Made by a program: the position numbers and the translations under genes. From Musa acuminata AAA Group (lineage: Eukaryota; Streptophyta; Magnoliopsida; Zingiberales; Musaceae), in NCBI RefSeq assembly GCF_036884655.1, contig NC_088330.1, forward strand, positions 33,523,001 through 33,587,000: 64,000 bases of DNA, read 5' to 3'. The notes beneath the pieces are model-generated. The model searched no databases, had not been told where the DNA came from, and saw nothing but the letters and a program-made list of their open reading frames with translations. Shown here one piece after another: positions 28,260-41,919 of the stretch (within the stretch, counting starts at the first letter, position 1; the number at the start of each line of letters is the position of its first letter).

Positions 28260-31200
28260 CATATATATATCATGCATATATGTTGGATATTACCAAGCTA
28301 ATTATGAAATTCATGTTGGTGGTAATTATTTGTGATAATTTATTGACGACAGATAAGTCCTAAAATCCACAGAAAAGAACCAAGTCATTTCTGCCAGCAC
28401 ATCCTGGGTTATATGGTTTCTGAATATCAGATTTATTTTCTTTTATTTTGTGTTCAACCATAACTAAATGCTGTATACAACCTTTTAGATCTAGCTTTCA
28501 AGCATGTTTAAAAGTTCCACACTTGGATATGAACAACCACATAACTTGGATTGACTTGCAGCAATTGATGCTCCTGGAGGCTTCCTTTTCGAGTGGTGGT
28601 CTGTATTTTGGGATATTTTCATTTCTAGAACAAATGAAAAACATTCTCAAGTAGCTGCAGCATACATAGAGGTAGCTTCCTTGGAGATAATCTCTTTTCA
28701 ATTTTTAATATTCTCTGGTCTAGAATGGTTACTCCAAGAAATCTTCTGTCAAAACTTCAGACACAGCGGGCAAAAGCAAAGGAAGAACATCAAAGACAGT
28801 TGCACATGCAGCAAGTGCAGATCCTGCAGCAGCAACAGGCACAATTTCAGAGAAGAAATGCTATTCATCCTTCTCTCAATGGGGCAATGAATGCAACAAA
28901 CATTACTGGCATTTCGGGACCACCAACAGCTAGTATAATGGCTGCGAAAATTTATGAAGAGCGCATGAAGCAGCCACAGTCAATGGATACTGCAATATCC
29001 TCACAATTTCTCGACGGTAATAGAGTTGCACTTCTCAGATCTGCAACCAACCATCCAGGGTATTGCCCAGTGTTTGAATCTCATCACTGTTACTAGGATG
29101 CTTAATAACAGGACCAATAAGTTGTTCTTTCCGATCTGGCTGCAGGCAGTTTATCCAAAGTCCCGTCAGTGGATCTGCTGCGATGCAACATATTCAGGGA
29201 CAGAATCAACAGACATCTGTAATCTTTTGCGCCATCTGTCCCTTGTTTACCTTTTTTCTTTCCTTGTAGATTTTTGTTTATTCTGTCAACATATAACTAT
29301 TGCAGGACATTAAGGGTGACATTGGTGCAATGCACAAATCTTTGCATAAGGATCCTTCTTCATTATATAGCCAAGGGATTATGCAGGCAAAATCTGGATT
29401 AGGTGGTGCTGGTAAGCAACTCCATTGGAAATTCATGAAAAGATTTCTCTTGCACGTATGTTATAGTTACAGAACAATTATATATAAGGATAGAAATCTT
29501 GAAAGTTTGACAAATTTGGACTTTAAGATATTGCATGGAGGGATCTCTAGATCATTAGGCTTTCCCTGAAGATACAAATTAAATAGTTAGATGTAAAAAA
29601 ATCCTTATGATGTCACACATAGTGACATAGGATCTTAATTTTTTAAAATTAAGCACAATTTTTAATGATAATGTCAATTTCAAGACTTCATAAAGATTAC
29701 CTTGTAGGTATTTTGAAATCCACAACGAAATGCTTGAAATGCTTAAAATCTTTAGAAGTTACATTTCATCAAGAAATCCTACTTCAAAGTTCAAAGTAAT
29801 TATAAGTTAACACTGAAGTTTTGCCAAGAACAGGTACTTTTGTTGATTTTGTAATGAAGTTTAATAGTTACAACTTACAAGTAACCACAATCTGCAACTT
29901 GTGTTTTACTTGCACTTGCTGTTACAAATATTTAAAATCTGCAACTTGTGTTTACTTGCACTTTTTCCTGTTCCACAGGAACCCAAGGTGTTAGTGGTCT
30001 TCCGCTGAAAGGCTGGCCTTTGGCAGTAGGGTTATTGCTATTATCTTTGAAATTTTGTTTCTTTCCTTTATTTTATCAATTTTCATGTGTACCAATTTAT
30101 CAATTTGATAGGGAATTGATCAATTATGTCAAAATTTTGGCCCACAAGTAAACAAGCCTTTTCTACCAAATCAAAGCCAGTTTCAGCTGCTATCACCAAA
30201 TGAACAGCAGCAGAATTTAGCACAGGCCCAAGCACAAAGCAATATCGATTTGTCTAACTACGGTCTGGATCATCGTAAGATTCGAGCCCTGCCTAGGAGT
30301 GGACTTGGTGGGAAAGATGGTCAGATGAATGGAAATGATGCATCAATTGGTTCTCCTAGCGAGTCAAGTTCGCCAAAGGTCAGACAGGATCAATCTATCA
30401 TCAAGGTTAGTTCTCTTATGTTGCTTTTCATAGTGATTTACACTTAGAACATGTGGAATACATTTGACTTTGACTGACTTAGGTTGTAAAGATAGATATT
30501 GATTCAACCATCAAAAGAATAGGCTTTATTTCCTGCATATGTGTTTTTTTATTTATTTTCTGTTTTCTGTGCATGTGTGTTGCTCGGGAGGGCACCTTGC
30601 TCTCTTGCATATGTGAAAATCAGAATTTATGGCTTTTGAATTTATATGGGAGTGAAGCATGTCATTGAAGTGTGAACCATATGTTCAACTTTTGTTTTGC
30701 TTTTCACCTTCGTTAGCTGCTTCATCATAACTTTTCATAGAAAACTATTTGTTCATGGACAATATACTTGTCATGATTTAAGTTGATTGTTAATTTTGAC
30801 CAATAAGGCTTGTTTGATGAAATAAATGCAAGAAAAGTTGGGTGGAGGGTCACAGGCCTGCTGGATAAAATGGCAGATTTTTTCTTCAGTTGCTTTTGGC
30901 AAGCGATAGTCTGATAAGCCACGATGCTAAGGAGAAATTGTCTTTAGACATCAGAGTCCATGAATTAATAAGTTAAACGGATTACTTGCTAAAATATGCC
31001 TGCATGTGGTAAACGTTGAATAGGTAGCTTCTGTACAATTTGAGGGTAAGTTCGTGGATTTTCACAAAGCTTAAACAGACAGTCAGATCTTAATTTTGAT
31101 GTTGTTGTTTAGTTGATATTTTAGTTTCTAGGAAAAGAAGCAAAAATTCAGGAGTCAAAGGATTGCAGGGTCAAGAAAAAGCACCAAGACCTAATGATAA

Positions 31201-34200
31201 GGATGTCCAAAAGTTGGTCAATAGGCCAACAACAAAAATTTATGGATAATTGGTATTCATTCGTTGATATCTAGCTTGGGATCAGTCCGAGTGCTATGAA
31301 AAACTCTTCTGAATATTCTATCTGTGGATAAAATGATGGATGAAGATATGGATTTTGTGCCAACATTCTTTAACAGAAGGCCTGGCATATCATGGAAACA
31401 TATTTACTGAGGAACTTTCTTGAGGTGTTGCAACTGGTGCATGTCCTTTTGAACCCTCTTGCTAAAGTTTGTAGTTTGATAACATTTTTCCATGCTTTTG
31501 AAGTGTAGGCCTTAAGCAAGTTCAAGTCAGATCTCATCACTGCAAACATGCATTAAATTACAAAGATGGGAAAAAGGAACTGTTGATGGTCTCAGCCATT
31601 TGATGCCCTGACTTCCCTATGATACACATACCAAAGACGAATGCAGAAAGAACTTTCCATGTGTTGTCTGCTCCAAACTTCTCTAGTATGTCTGTTGCTA
31701 ATTTAGCATATTAATTTAGGTATCTCAAAGTTTTAGTCTCTTAAATATGATTATCCCTGCAATAACAGTTATCAAACATTGGCTATCAGACCTTTCTTTT
31801 TTTTAGTCATATTTTCAATGAGTTAGTTGCAGTAATGTAATATATACATTCTCTCTCTAAATGTATATATTTACATGAATATATGTTTCCTGTGTTGTAA
31901 TTTTCCCTGTTTGCTAGTATTTATGAGATCATAATTTATTTAATTATGGTTTGGTACATTTCTTTAGGGTGGTTAGGGTATGTAACAAGTCATTTTATGT
32001 TGAATATCATGTCAGAGCTTCTTGACTTGCAGTTCTGTTCCATGCTGGAACATTGAGGTGCACTTATGATCCAGTTTACTTAAGCTTCTTCATATTTATC
32101 ATTTTTTTATGTCTTGAATTCTTTTCTTCATGTCTTTATCGCTGGCTTCTGTGCTACTCAGTTATGCCTCCTAAAGATAGCATGACTGCCTTGCTAACAA
32201 TTGCATGTTCTCATTTTAGGCATCCCAGATTCAGCAGTCATCTAATCAACAAACCCAGGAACTGGTGCAGCAACAACAGTTGCAACAGGTATTTGTGTAG
32301 ATTTTTCCTCCCTCCTTTTCCTTTTCTTTTTCTGATATATATTGTGGTAGCATCTTATTGAGCATTTACACACCCTTATAGATTCATACTGATCGATGTG
32401 AAATTTTAACACAATTTCTAGAGTACTAGGAAGAGAAAATCTACCTCCTCTGGAGCTGCAAATAGTGCTGGTATGCCTTCTGCCAACTCCCCTCCATCAA
32501 CTCCTTCCATTCATACAACTGGTGATGGAGTTTCGATGGCTAGCAATCTGCAAAATGCTAGTACCATGTCCAAAAGCTTGATGATGTATGGAGCTGATAG
32601 AACAGGTGGGCTTGCTTCTTCAAATCAGATGGTATGTCCAATTATTTCAGTGTTATTATCATGAAAGTGGAAGATAATGGTTTGGGACCATCTGATTAAG
32701 ATGACTGGCTCTTCTGATTGCAGGATGACCTGGAACATTTTGGGGATGTTGGTTCTTTGGATGACAATGTTGAATCGTTTCTTTCAAATGATGAGGGAGA
32801 CGGACGGGATATCTTTGCTGCATTGAAAAGTACTGCTGAGCACAATGCAGAATCTCTGAACGGTACCTGTTCTCTCTATTGGCTATTCAGTTTTATACCT
32901 CTACTAAATTACTTTTTAACATGTACAGAATCTCTGTCTTAGGTTTTACCTTTGGTGAGTATGGTTGCATCTGTACCAGTAACAGCAAAGTGGTTTCATG
33001 CCACTTCTCTTCAGATGGAAAGAGACTTGCTAGTGCTGGGCATGATAAAAAGGTGACGTTCGTGTCAATTTCATTCATTTCAACTTGGTCGGGTACTATG
33101 TGGTTGGTGCAGCATAAATACCAGACTGATTTCCCTTCCTGACATAGATGTCGATTGTCATTGACTACTTATATTTTAAAGTTTTATCAAATTGTTACAA
33201 TGTAGTCAGTTAATTTTTGCTTGATTGTGATTCTCATACAACTTGCTTTATTAGCTTTAAGAAAGTGTCATATAAATCATAAATTGAGCAAAAATACATA
33301 TTAAATTTGTTTCCTGTTGGCTTCTGTGGAGACAGAACAAAATATTACTTAACTACACCCATATTCTTTTCTGACTGTTTATGCATTTCTCTTAACCATC
33401 ATTAGGTTGTCAAGGAAATGATAGTTTCTTTGTGTTAAATAAGTTGCATATTATATTGCTTCTGTTATCAACCATAATCAAAATTCTAAATTGTAACTGT
33501 TACATTTCACATCCATCTAGACAAATGGTTCAAGGGCATGATTTCATCAAGCAGATGGGCACATCTGATGATGTAGATTGTTCATTAAGATAAGGAATAA
33601 AGATGGCAATATCTATCAATTCTGTGGAATTACGTGTTAGTGTTTAGTTGAATAGCTCGGAAGATAGCTTTCAGGGGGATTAAAGCTCAAGTTGTTGCAA
33701 GTATGCATGTCCTTTCTAGCAATTCATGACTTGAGAGTTCTGGTGCATGTTACATAGTTTTCTTGGCATGCCACATGTGTTGGTAATGTGCTGACATAAG
33801 TTAGGATAACATTCATTTAGGGCCCTGTTTGGCAACATAGATGATATTAACTATGAGAAAAAAGGGTATTAAGGTATTCGATTTTTGCAACAACAAAATG
33901 TTACAGAAAGTATGTTTTTGCTTCGGTTGTAGTTCGAGTAAATAAAGGAATTTTAGAGAGTGAATTTTTGGGAGGGTACAGAGTGGGGAAGGTGTTCCAA
34001 CAATATGACTAGTCATGACCTCTAACAATGGATTTGCCTTATCTGGTGGTTCTTGTCACATTCTGGCTTTGCCACCTACTACTCCATTGTTATTCATAGT
34101 TTCTACCATAATTGCTCTACCGAAGAAAGGAGAGTAGGAGGTGTTGAATCTCATATTTTGATGATGAAACCAATTGATGGTGTTTATGATTTGATATGCG

Positions 34201-37200
34201 TTTTGAGTGACGCAGAAAGCTTCGATCAAGGAGAGACAATGGAAGCAGGAAGAATCATGTTGGGCCGGAGAAAAAGTGTCAGAAGATTGGACGTCACATC
34301 GAAGGATCGGTCGATGTATCGACAGAAGGCTTCGGACCATGGTTTTGGGCATCGGGTCAAGAAGAGCGGATATTGCGCTAAGGATATCGGAGTTGTAGAG
34401 GTCAACTGGCCGATTGGGCAATCGACCGCAAGAGAGGACGATGCGCTGAAGAATCGGACGAAGCGTCGATGAACCAATAACATGTCAGACAACATGATTC
34501 AAGCTTTGTAATAATTATCTAGATCGAAGTAGGTTTTTATGTGTGCAGGATTAACTACGATTGCAAGGCATAAAGCAAAATGAAGTCTCGGAGTCAAGAA
34601 CGTGATTTCGTTGGGAGTTCGAGAGTTCGTCGGAAGTCCGGATGTTCGTCGGAAGTTCTACCGGAATTGACCGAGAAGTCCAGGAGCTTGCCAAAGAAGC
34701 TCGTCGAAACTCGCTAAGAAGATCGTCGTGAAGTCCAAGAGCTTGTCGGGAGTCCGCTAGAACATTGCCGAGAGATCATCGGAAGTTCGCCGGAAGAAAC
34801 ATAGACTTACGGACTTTGTTTAGCTTAGTAAATGTCTTAGAATTCGTAGTTAGCACATAATTGGGATTGGAATTGGGCCAACCCAATTAGGGGCCAGTTG
34901 GGCCCATGTATGGACCGTGTCAGGCCCAATGAAAGGCCCAAACAATGACCCAACAGGTGGCACCGTCGTGGCACAGTCTCCGAGACCATGTCAGGCGGTG
35001 GTATCATCGGTCTGGGCGGTGGTACCGCCCAAACACAGTCTTCGAGAGGTTGTCAGGTGGTAGTACCGCCCAATGCAAGGTGTCAAGCAGTGGTACCACC
35101 AGACTGGGCGGTGGTACCGCCCAGTGTCAGTGTCAGACTGGCACTGACGGTGGTATCGCCCGTACCCGGGAGACCCGGGATGAGACATTTTTAGGCTCCA
35201 AGTTTGAATCAACTTAAGGCCTATAAATACCCCTCTCATCCCTGGTTAAAGTACACACAACCGAGAGCAAAAAAGGAAAGAAAACTCTGTTTTAATTGTG
35301 TGAACTCCTCTCAAAGTTCTAAGTGTTAGAATAGTTTGAGAGAGGAGTAAGTGGGGGTGTAAGGGTTATCTCCTAAACCTGGTAAAAGGAGAAAGAGCTG
35401 TAAAAAGTGGTTGGTCTTTGCCTATTGAAGGAAGACTGATAGTGGATGCTGGTGGCCTCGACGGAAGAGGAATCGGTGGAGTGGATGTAGGTCACGACGA
35501 TCGAACCACTATAAAAATCTGGTTTGCATTTCTTTTGAGTAATTTACTTTAACTGCAAATTGCCTTCTCATTACTTGCTTTACATCCACTACACTCTTCG
35601 GTATGCTTTCAAGTTAACATCTTCCGAATTGGTTTTAATCGTAACGAATTTTTTGAAACCAACGTTTTTACCACTGCACTAATTCACCCCCCCCCCTCTT
35701 AGTGCCGACTCGTTCCTAACAGGAGGGAGGCAGAGCATCTCTTTGACAAGATCCTTATATGCTGTTAGCACCATGGCGAGTAGATTGGAGCTAATGGAGT
35801 TTGTTTTTGGTTTGTGGTAGACATGATTTTGGTAGTGAGCAGAACGAAAGGGGTGGAGGGCTTCAATAGCAACACATGGTGAAGGGAGAAAGAAGATACA
35901 GAACATTTAACTCTTTTTCTTTTTACTGTGGTGTGTTTGCCTTCAAAAACTTTCCCAAATGGTCAACTGTAAATAATTCCAACCCAAAGTGATATAACCA
36001 TGGAAACTTGCAATACTCCAATAATCCCCTATTTGCTGACAGTCCTATAGCTTCTATCAGCATCAGCATACTCTTAGGGTCTATGTTGAGATCATATGTC
36101 ACAGTATGGTTGCAACTCTTCATCATTTAAAACCATGGCCTAGAATTTATGATTATTGTTTTCTTGTCAAGCAATTGAAAAATGAAATGAGTTAATATTG
36201 TTTTGTTTCATAAAAGATATGCATGCATCTCATCTGATTGATTCATGTTGTTGACTCCCTATTCTTTTCCTGTTCTCAAGTTATCAGGTCCTCCTATGTT
36301 GTGTATTATCTATTGAATAGGTCTTCTTATCCAAAATGTGGTAGTGTGATGTCAATTTCAAGAAATCCAAATTTATTTTGCCATTTTGACTAGGATTCTT
36401 GGCCTATTTTGTGAAGATATATGGTAGAAGACTTATGTTAATCTCATTTAATAGTGCAACTAAATACTAGATATAAACAACTTTTTTGGTCCAATTTTAT
36501 GCAAATTTTGCAGTCCATTTTCTAAAAGTTCTGTTGCAATGTACTAAAAGTAGGAACTAAGTGCAAGCTCTTCATTGAGTCCCCATTTTATGCACTTTGG
36601 CATGATGGGAATTGTGCAAATCTTGAGCCATTGGATTTAGAACGTAGACAATAACATTTGATTTTGAATCTGGCATATGGGAGCAGTAAGTCTGTATATA
36701 TTCTGGTGTAAAGATTATATATGAAGGAAAAACACATGTTTTGTTCGAAAGAAAGTAATCATCTGGTTGACTGTAATAAAGGAGATGAAGCTCCTACAAG
36801 AAAAACCATATTCTGTGGGTTCATGTACAGGTAGAGATAGGTTCTTTTTTGTTGATTATAGTGGTGTTTTTCATATGATGATTCTCTCAGTTGTTTCCAT
36901 GTTGCATATAAGTAACAATCTTAACTGCCATGGTTTATTTTTCATTGTTTCTGGTGCTTACCATCTTATATTTTATCACTGTAATAGGTTGTCCTCTGGA
37001 ACATGGATACAATGCAAACCATGAGCAGTTCCCAAGAGCATTCTCATATTATTACTGATGTCTGTTTTAGGCCAAACTCAAGTCAGCTGGCAACATCTTC
37101 TTTTGATAAAACTGTTCGACTATGGAATGCAGCAGAAGTATGTTTTTTAATCACCGTCATTATATTGCGGGTTTGTTAGTTGTTTAGTTATACTCACAAA

Positions 37201-39661
37201 TTAGTGTATTAAATCATATCTAAATTTTTGACCTTATTAATTATTTCTAAGAACTTGTTTGTTAATTCTCAGGAATCCAATTAATACCCAGATTTGATTA
37301 GATATTATCCTAAAAAATATATCCGTATGTAGAGGTACCTGTCTTTTATCTTTTATACTTCTCTGTTGGAGCTTTTGTCTTAGGATTTCACATCAACAAT
37401 TATGAAAGAAATTCATATCCATTTAAGTGCTCCTTGGTAGAGTTATCTTCTCTTGCCATTAAGCTCGATAAGGCATGCTCTTTGGTGATATGTAGGCAAA
37501 AAAACATTGTTCAAACTTTAAACTTATGTAGGTAGTTGGCCTTCCTTTATGTCTTTTGTGATTACTTCTTTGAAATTGACTTGCTTCTTTCTAGTGATCT
37601 GTTATTGGTCTCTGTTGGATGTGTTAAAACCACCAGTCACTCTTGTCACTTGGCTCAAAGTTGCAACAAGCATCGTCAGCTTTTTTCTTATCCTCTACCT
37701 TTTTAAAATAATAGATACCATCCATCTGTTGAAAAATCTAGATTTCCTTTTTTTTTTTCTTAATCTATATAAATCTAATCATCTTTCTTGCCTGCAGAAA
37801 TTTCCCTACTAATATGATCCGTACTTGGTTGTATCGGAGTCACAAGAAAATCAATTTAGCATCTCTTAACTTTTTATTTAAATAGTTGTTTCATTTTGTT
37901 TACTTTTGTGTTTTTGGTGTAAGATTGCTTCATTGATAGTCATATCCAATTTCTAAAATTGTAAGCTTAGAGGACATTCAAATTTTATTTATGTTTATGT
38001 CTTATTGTTACTCTGGTTATTCCTTTTATGCTGATTATATTCCCTTGTTTGTTTTGTAGTCAATTCATTGTTTAAATACTTTCACTGGGCACACCTCGCA
38101 TGTAACATCAGTTGATTTTCATCCCAAAGAGATGGATATTTTATGCTCTTGTGATGACAATGGTGAGATCCGGTACTGGAGTTCTGACAAGTATATGTGT
38201 AAACGTGTTTCTAAGGTTGGTTCCATGGTATCTTTATGAATTCACTTGGTTGATCACAAAAGTTCGAAATTTTTTAGTCTTCTTTGCTGGTGAACCAGGG
38301 TGCTACGGTACAAGTGAGATTTCAGCCTAGAAGTGGACAGTTTCTGGCTGCAGCTGCAGAAAATGTTGTATCTATTTTTGATGTTGAGACGCATACAAAG
38401 ACACGCACGTTGCAGGTCCATTTGACAAACTTTCTAACTTCTAGAACATAGTCAATCATTAGTTTGCTTCCATTGCTTATCAATCTCTCTCTATGCATCA
38501 CAGGGTCATAAGAAGGAGGTCCATGCCATTTGCTGGGATGCAAATGGCAAAACTCTTGCTTCTGTTAGTCAGGACTTAGTTAAAGTATGGTCTTTGCAAA
38601 CTTGGGAGTGTATCCATGAACTGAACTCCACCGGAAACCAGTTTCATTCATGCATCTTCCATCCAAGATGCCCCCAAATCTTGATTATTGGTGGCTATCA
38701 GGTATATCTATGTTAATCATATAATGTTGTATAAAGTAGTTTGCATGAATTCTCAGCTATCCTCTTTTAGTCGTTGAATAATTTGCTTTTTCCACTTAAG
38801 TATTGAATGTTGATATCAAGTTCTTTTAACAAATATAGTAGGCAAATAACAAGTGCACTGCTCAAGTTTGTATGAAAAAGACTCCTCGCATACACTGTCC
38901 TAACCGTTCTCTGATTTATTATGCATTCTCAGAAAGCTGTTTTACCATTTAGATTATCATAAAAATAGTATCTTGATTAGAGCCTTATAAAGATGTGTTG
39001 AAAAAAGGGCGATTTCCTTAGAAAATACTCATATTTTGGGTATTTCCCAAACAGTACTCTAATTTGAAAAATACACAAAATATCTCTCAAAAGTTTTCTC
39101 GCAAATTTTTTCATTTGTTTTTTTTTAAAAACAAAATTTCAATTGTTATAGTGTTTTCATTTCGATCGTTTATAGTGTTTTTTAATAGCGTCTATAGTGT
39201 GTCATTGAGGTACTAAAAATATTATAAATGTTATTGAAAAACATTGTAAGTGACATCATATTGTGTCTATTTGATTGTCATTGCTCATAGACCATTATAA
39301 TATTATATTTTTAGGCTTGTAACTAGTTTGGTTCAAGTTGGGAGTCCATTTAAATCATTTACAGTGTTTTCGAGTAAGTCATATAGGATTTTTATTGTGG
39401 TAGTCAAAACAGTATAACAAGCCAAAAATACTGTGACAAGTGAAAACACTACTGTAACAGGCAGGAACTGCTTATATAGATTTCCTTGGTTGCTGAGCGC
39501 TCTTTCAATTTATGCAGACAATAGAGCTGTGGGACATCATTGGGACAAAGAGCAGCGGAATTCAAGCACATGAAGGTGTTATTGCAGCCTTGGCGCAATC
39601 ACACTCGACTGGATTGGTCGCATCTGCTAGCCACGACAAATCTGTTAAATTATGGAAATAG
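27081..39661 (+). CDS. LUH: LEUNIG_HOMOLOG-type transcriptional corepressor, 783 residues, 17 coding exons
   Basis: Coding exons: 27081-27112, 27212-27309, 28562-28671, 28761-29059, 29146-29218, 29306-29411, 29979-30025, 30112-30405, 32220-32288, 32422-32631, 32724-32862, 32943-33052, 36988-37137, 38060-38215, 38299-38415, 38504-38701, 39518-39661. The sum is 2,352 bp and every junction is GT-AG and in phase. The protein starts [12 protein letters not shown], then a LisH/LUFS domain ([12 protein letters not shown]), a Gln-rich centre (residues about 85-420) and seven C-terminal WD repeats ([28 protein letters not shown], ending [12 protein letters not shown]). The [12 protein letters not shown] start, [10 protein letters not shown] and [11 protein letters not shown] favour LEUNIG_HOMOLOG over LEUNIG. 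These nuclear Groucho/Tup1-like corepressors are recruited by SEUSS-type adaptors and act in flower, mucilage and hormone programmes. Exon 4 uses the acceptor before 28761, because the AG at about 28724 would break the frame. Intron 12 is 3.9 kb and holds a solo LTR. Confidence 0.95.
28078..28273. repeat. Compound (TA)n/(CA)n microsatellite
   Basis: TA repeats with TATG interruptions pass into CA repeats near 28200-28250, in intron 2 of the LEUNIG-type gene. Open frames on both strands are low-complexity artefacts. Confidence 0.92.
34142..35721 (+). mobile_element. Solo LTR of a copia (SIRE/Maximus-like) retrotransposon in intron 12 of the LEUNIG-type gene
   Basis: The block begins TGTTGAATCTCAT and ends TTCCTAACA, with GGAGG on both sides (34137-34141 and 35722-35726), giving a 1,580-bp TG...CA unit with a 5-bp target-site duplication. 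TATAAATA occurs at 35222-35229, followed by a start-like region. The opening about fading into a GATGATGAAAC word and the ending after a C-run with TTAGTGCCGACTCG resemble SIRE-type LTRs as I remember them. No PBS or coding domain is present, so it is a solo LTR from recombination. It has the same orientation as the host gene. Confidence 0.9.
34947..35165. repeat. Cluster of palindromic GGTACC-centred repeats inside the solo LTR
   Basis: GGGCGGTGGTACCGCCC occurs intact at 35014-35030 and 35106-35122, with partial versions near 34953, 34995, 35056 and 35090. Each can fold on itself. Chance frames through it are not genes. Confidence 0.8.
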
Positions 39662-41845
39662 TGGTAGCTGCAATCAGGGATAGATGGACATAAGGTGCTT
39701 CTTCTTAGTGGTGTTTATATTAGTTCTTGATTTGATTTGTAGCTCCAGGGACAATAAAACAGAAAGCCCGACAGTCTCTTGGTGGTCTTTATATGTGAGT
39801 TTGCAACTTTACTCGTCTAGGGAGTTAACACTAGACATTGGAAGAGGGAACAGTATTTGGTCCTTTTTCTCTCATCTTCATTTTCTTTCTTAAGGTAGCT
39901 TCAAAGATATGTATCACTGTCAATCGACAGAGTGATTTGGAACATTGAACTTTCTTGAGAACTTTTGACCCTATATGTATATATATATATATATATCCAC
40001 TTGATTTTTGACTTGGTATAATCCAACATCATTATTCCTTTTGGTCCGCACAATAAAAAAATTTGTGCGTTTATAGGAAGATGAAAGAAATATGAAATTG
40101 TCTTAAGAATTGTGTAAAAAAAGAAGAAGAGAATATTCTCAGGTTTTGAAGGAATCCCATGTATAGGAATAAAAAAAAAGTGATTTGATTTAGATCATAA
40201 TTGATCTATTTTTTGATTTATTTTATCTATTTTTTATCTATTTTATCTATCAAAATCATGATAGATCATAATGTGACTACATTTTGGATGACATGAAAAC
40301 GAGTTGTGTCTGGTTGTCGTTTAGCTTTATTTTAACTGATTTTCTTTTTTTTTTTTGAAACAAAAATGAGACATAGTATTCATTATATATATTCGTAAAC
40401 TGTCGCAAGACCATAATCTGCACGACAAACGTTTGCAACCCTTCAGACCCCATTATATCAGACCCTACCTAGCATCAAAGCATGAGCTTATTCGTCTCTT
40501 AGTCCTTTAGGTCATTACGGAAGCCCAATTTATGGTCTTCTCCAGCATAGAAATCCATAGGTTAATTATGTTGTTGGTCGTAGTCTTCCTTTTTAAGGAG
40601 CGATGACTGAGCAAAGGGTTCAGTTCTTTATTGGTCTAAATCACTATACATCATATGCTAATCTCTCCATTAAATGATCTTTGATGCAGGGTCTACAGTA
40701 CCAAACTATACTGCTCGGTACGTATCGGTTCGATCGGTTATCGGTACGCGGATCGCTTGTTACCGGTCCGAGTGCACTTTAACACTATAATAGTGTTACA
40801 GTACTCGGCACACTTGAGTGTACCACTCGGTATACCGTACCGTATCGGTACCGAGCCCAGATCGAAATACCGGTACGATATGATATTGCGAACCTTGCTC
40901 CGATGTTCCTATGGTGAAAGTTTACGATTTTACTGTAAATGCTTTGGACGCTTCCGACATGTGTAGTGATTCATTGAGCAAACATGAATGCGAGTGAATC
41001 ACCGGCATCGATGGGATTGAAATCCAACTGTGTGTGACTCAGTTGCCTGAGAAACTATTATACGAGTTCGCAAGTTGTAAAAGAGTAGAATCAGAACATG
41101 AACAACGAAATTACCAATTATAAATAACATCTTCCTCAATATGAGGTCATGAAAATGGATAAAGGATAGATGATCACATTTAAAAATAGATAAGTCGAAC
41201 CCACATTTTTAAACTTGTCAAACAAATCTTGAAGGAAGAAAGCACCTTAGTAGTTACAATAAATAAACATTTGCTAATTACTAACACCACCAAATGAACA
41301 ATTAAGTGAATCATAAGTAAAACGGTTTATTCTTTTTTTCAGATTTTTTTTGCCCAATGAGGTTGCAGTTTAAGGGAACAAAAAGTAAGTGACTGTATCA
41401 ACCTCTATCCATAGAAGTTAATTTCTATGGATATAATTAATTCCAAAACCAGTTGAAGAAGTGTTATGAGGCAATCACATAACGACATCCCTTTTCTCTC
41501 GTCCTCGTAAACAGTGAACGACAGCCGTAAAGCAAACTAAACTAAACAGGTCCGTCAAAAGCAACAAAGTGACATACTAAATAAAATTCAGGTTCTTAAG
41601 AAAAACTAAAATCAGCAGAGCAAGACAATTAACTTATGCCGAAACCATATAGATGCCATACAAATTAACACATAAATTGAGGTTGCACCAGGATGTGAAA
41701 TAGATTAACCCAACTTTGGCTGTAGAGAATATATCACAAATTATCATCGAGAACTATTGTACAAATATGATAAAAAAAATCATCACAATGTTTTGATTAT
41801 ATAGAAGTTTTTCAAAGAAAAGAGAAATATAAAACTTATATTCAA
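39662..41845. other. 3' end of the LEUNIG-type gene and intergenic region
   Basis: The 3' UTR probably runs to about 39980-40060; AATAAA words lie near 39753 and 40051. A (TA)n run occurs near 39978. Beyond that no gene is supported apart from the GGTAC-rich repeat near 40.7 kb. Confidence 0.5.
40688..40898. repeat. GGTAC-rich dispersed repeat, copy 2
   Basis: A 210-bp block dense in TCGGTAC, GGTACGTATCGG and ACCGGTACG words, bounded by GGGTCTACAGTACC and GCGAACCTTG. It shares word content and one terminal word type with the copy at 1015-1186. A 69-residue chance frame (40757-40966) overlaps it and is not a gene. Confidence 0.55.
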
Positions 41846-41869
41846 CGCTAGAAGGAGGGCTTGAACCTC

Positions 41870-41902
<33 letters not shown>

Positions 41903-41919
41903 AACTGAGCTATTCCAGC
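41846..41919 (-). tRNA. tRNA-Asn (anticodon GUU)
   Basis: The minus strand folds as a 74-nt cloverleaf without an intron. The acceptor stem GCTGGAA pairs with TTCTAGC, the D-arm region is TAGCTCAGTTGGTTAGAGC, the anticodon loop CTGTTAA lies between TGTGG and CCACA, and the T arm is GGAGGTTCAAGCCCTCC. The anticodon is GTT. Internal A and B boxes match consensus. A TTTT run about 12 nt after the end can serve as the Pol III terminator. Confidence 0.96.

Noticed and set aside
28723..28760. Alternative acceptor near 28724 for exon 4 of the LEUNIG-type gene
   Set aside because: It would add 37 nt and break the frame. The acceptor before 28761 gives the expected [14 protein letters not shown] junction.
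33825..34141. GGGCCCTGTTTGGCAAC word as a possible Tourist/hAT MITE end next to the solo LTR
   Set aside because: No matching inverted end or target duplication was found on the far side.
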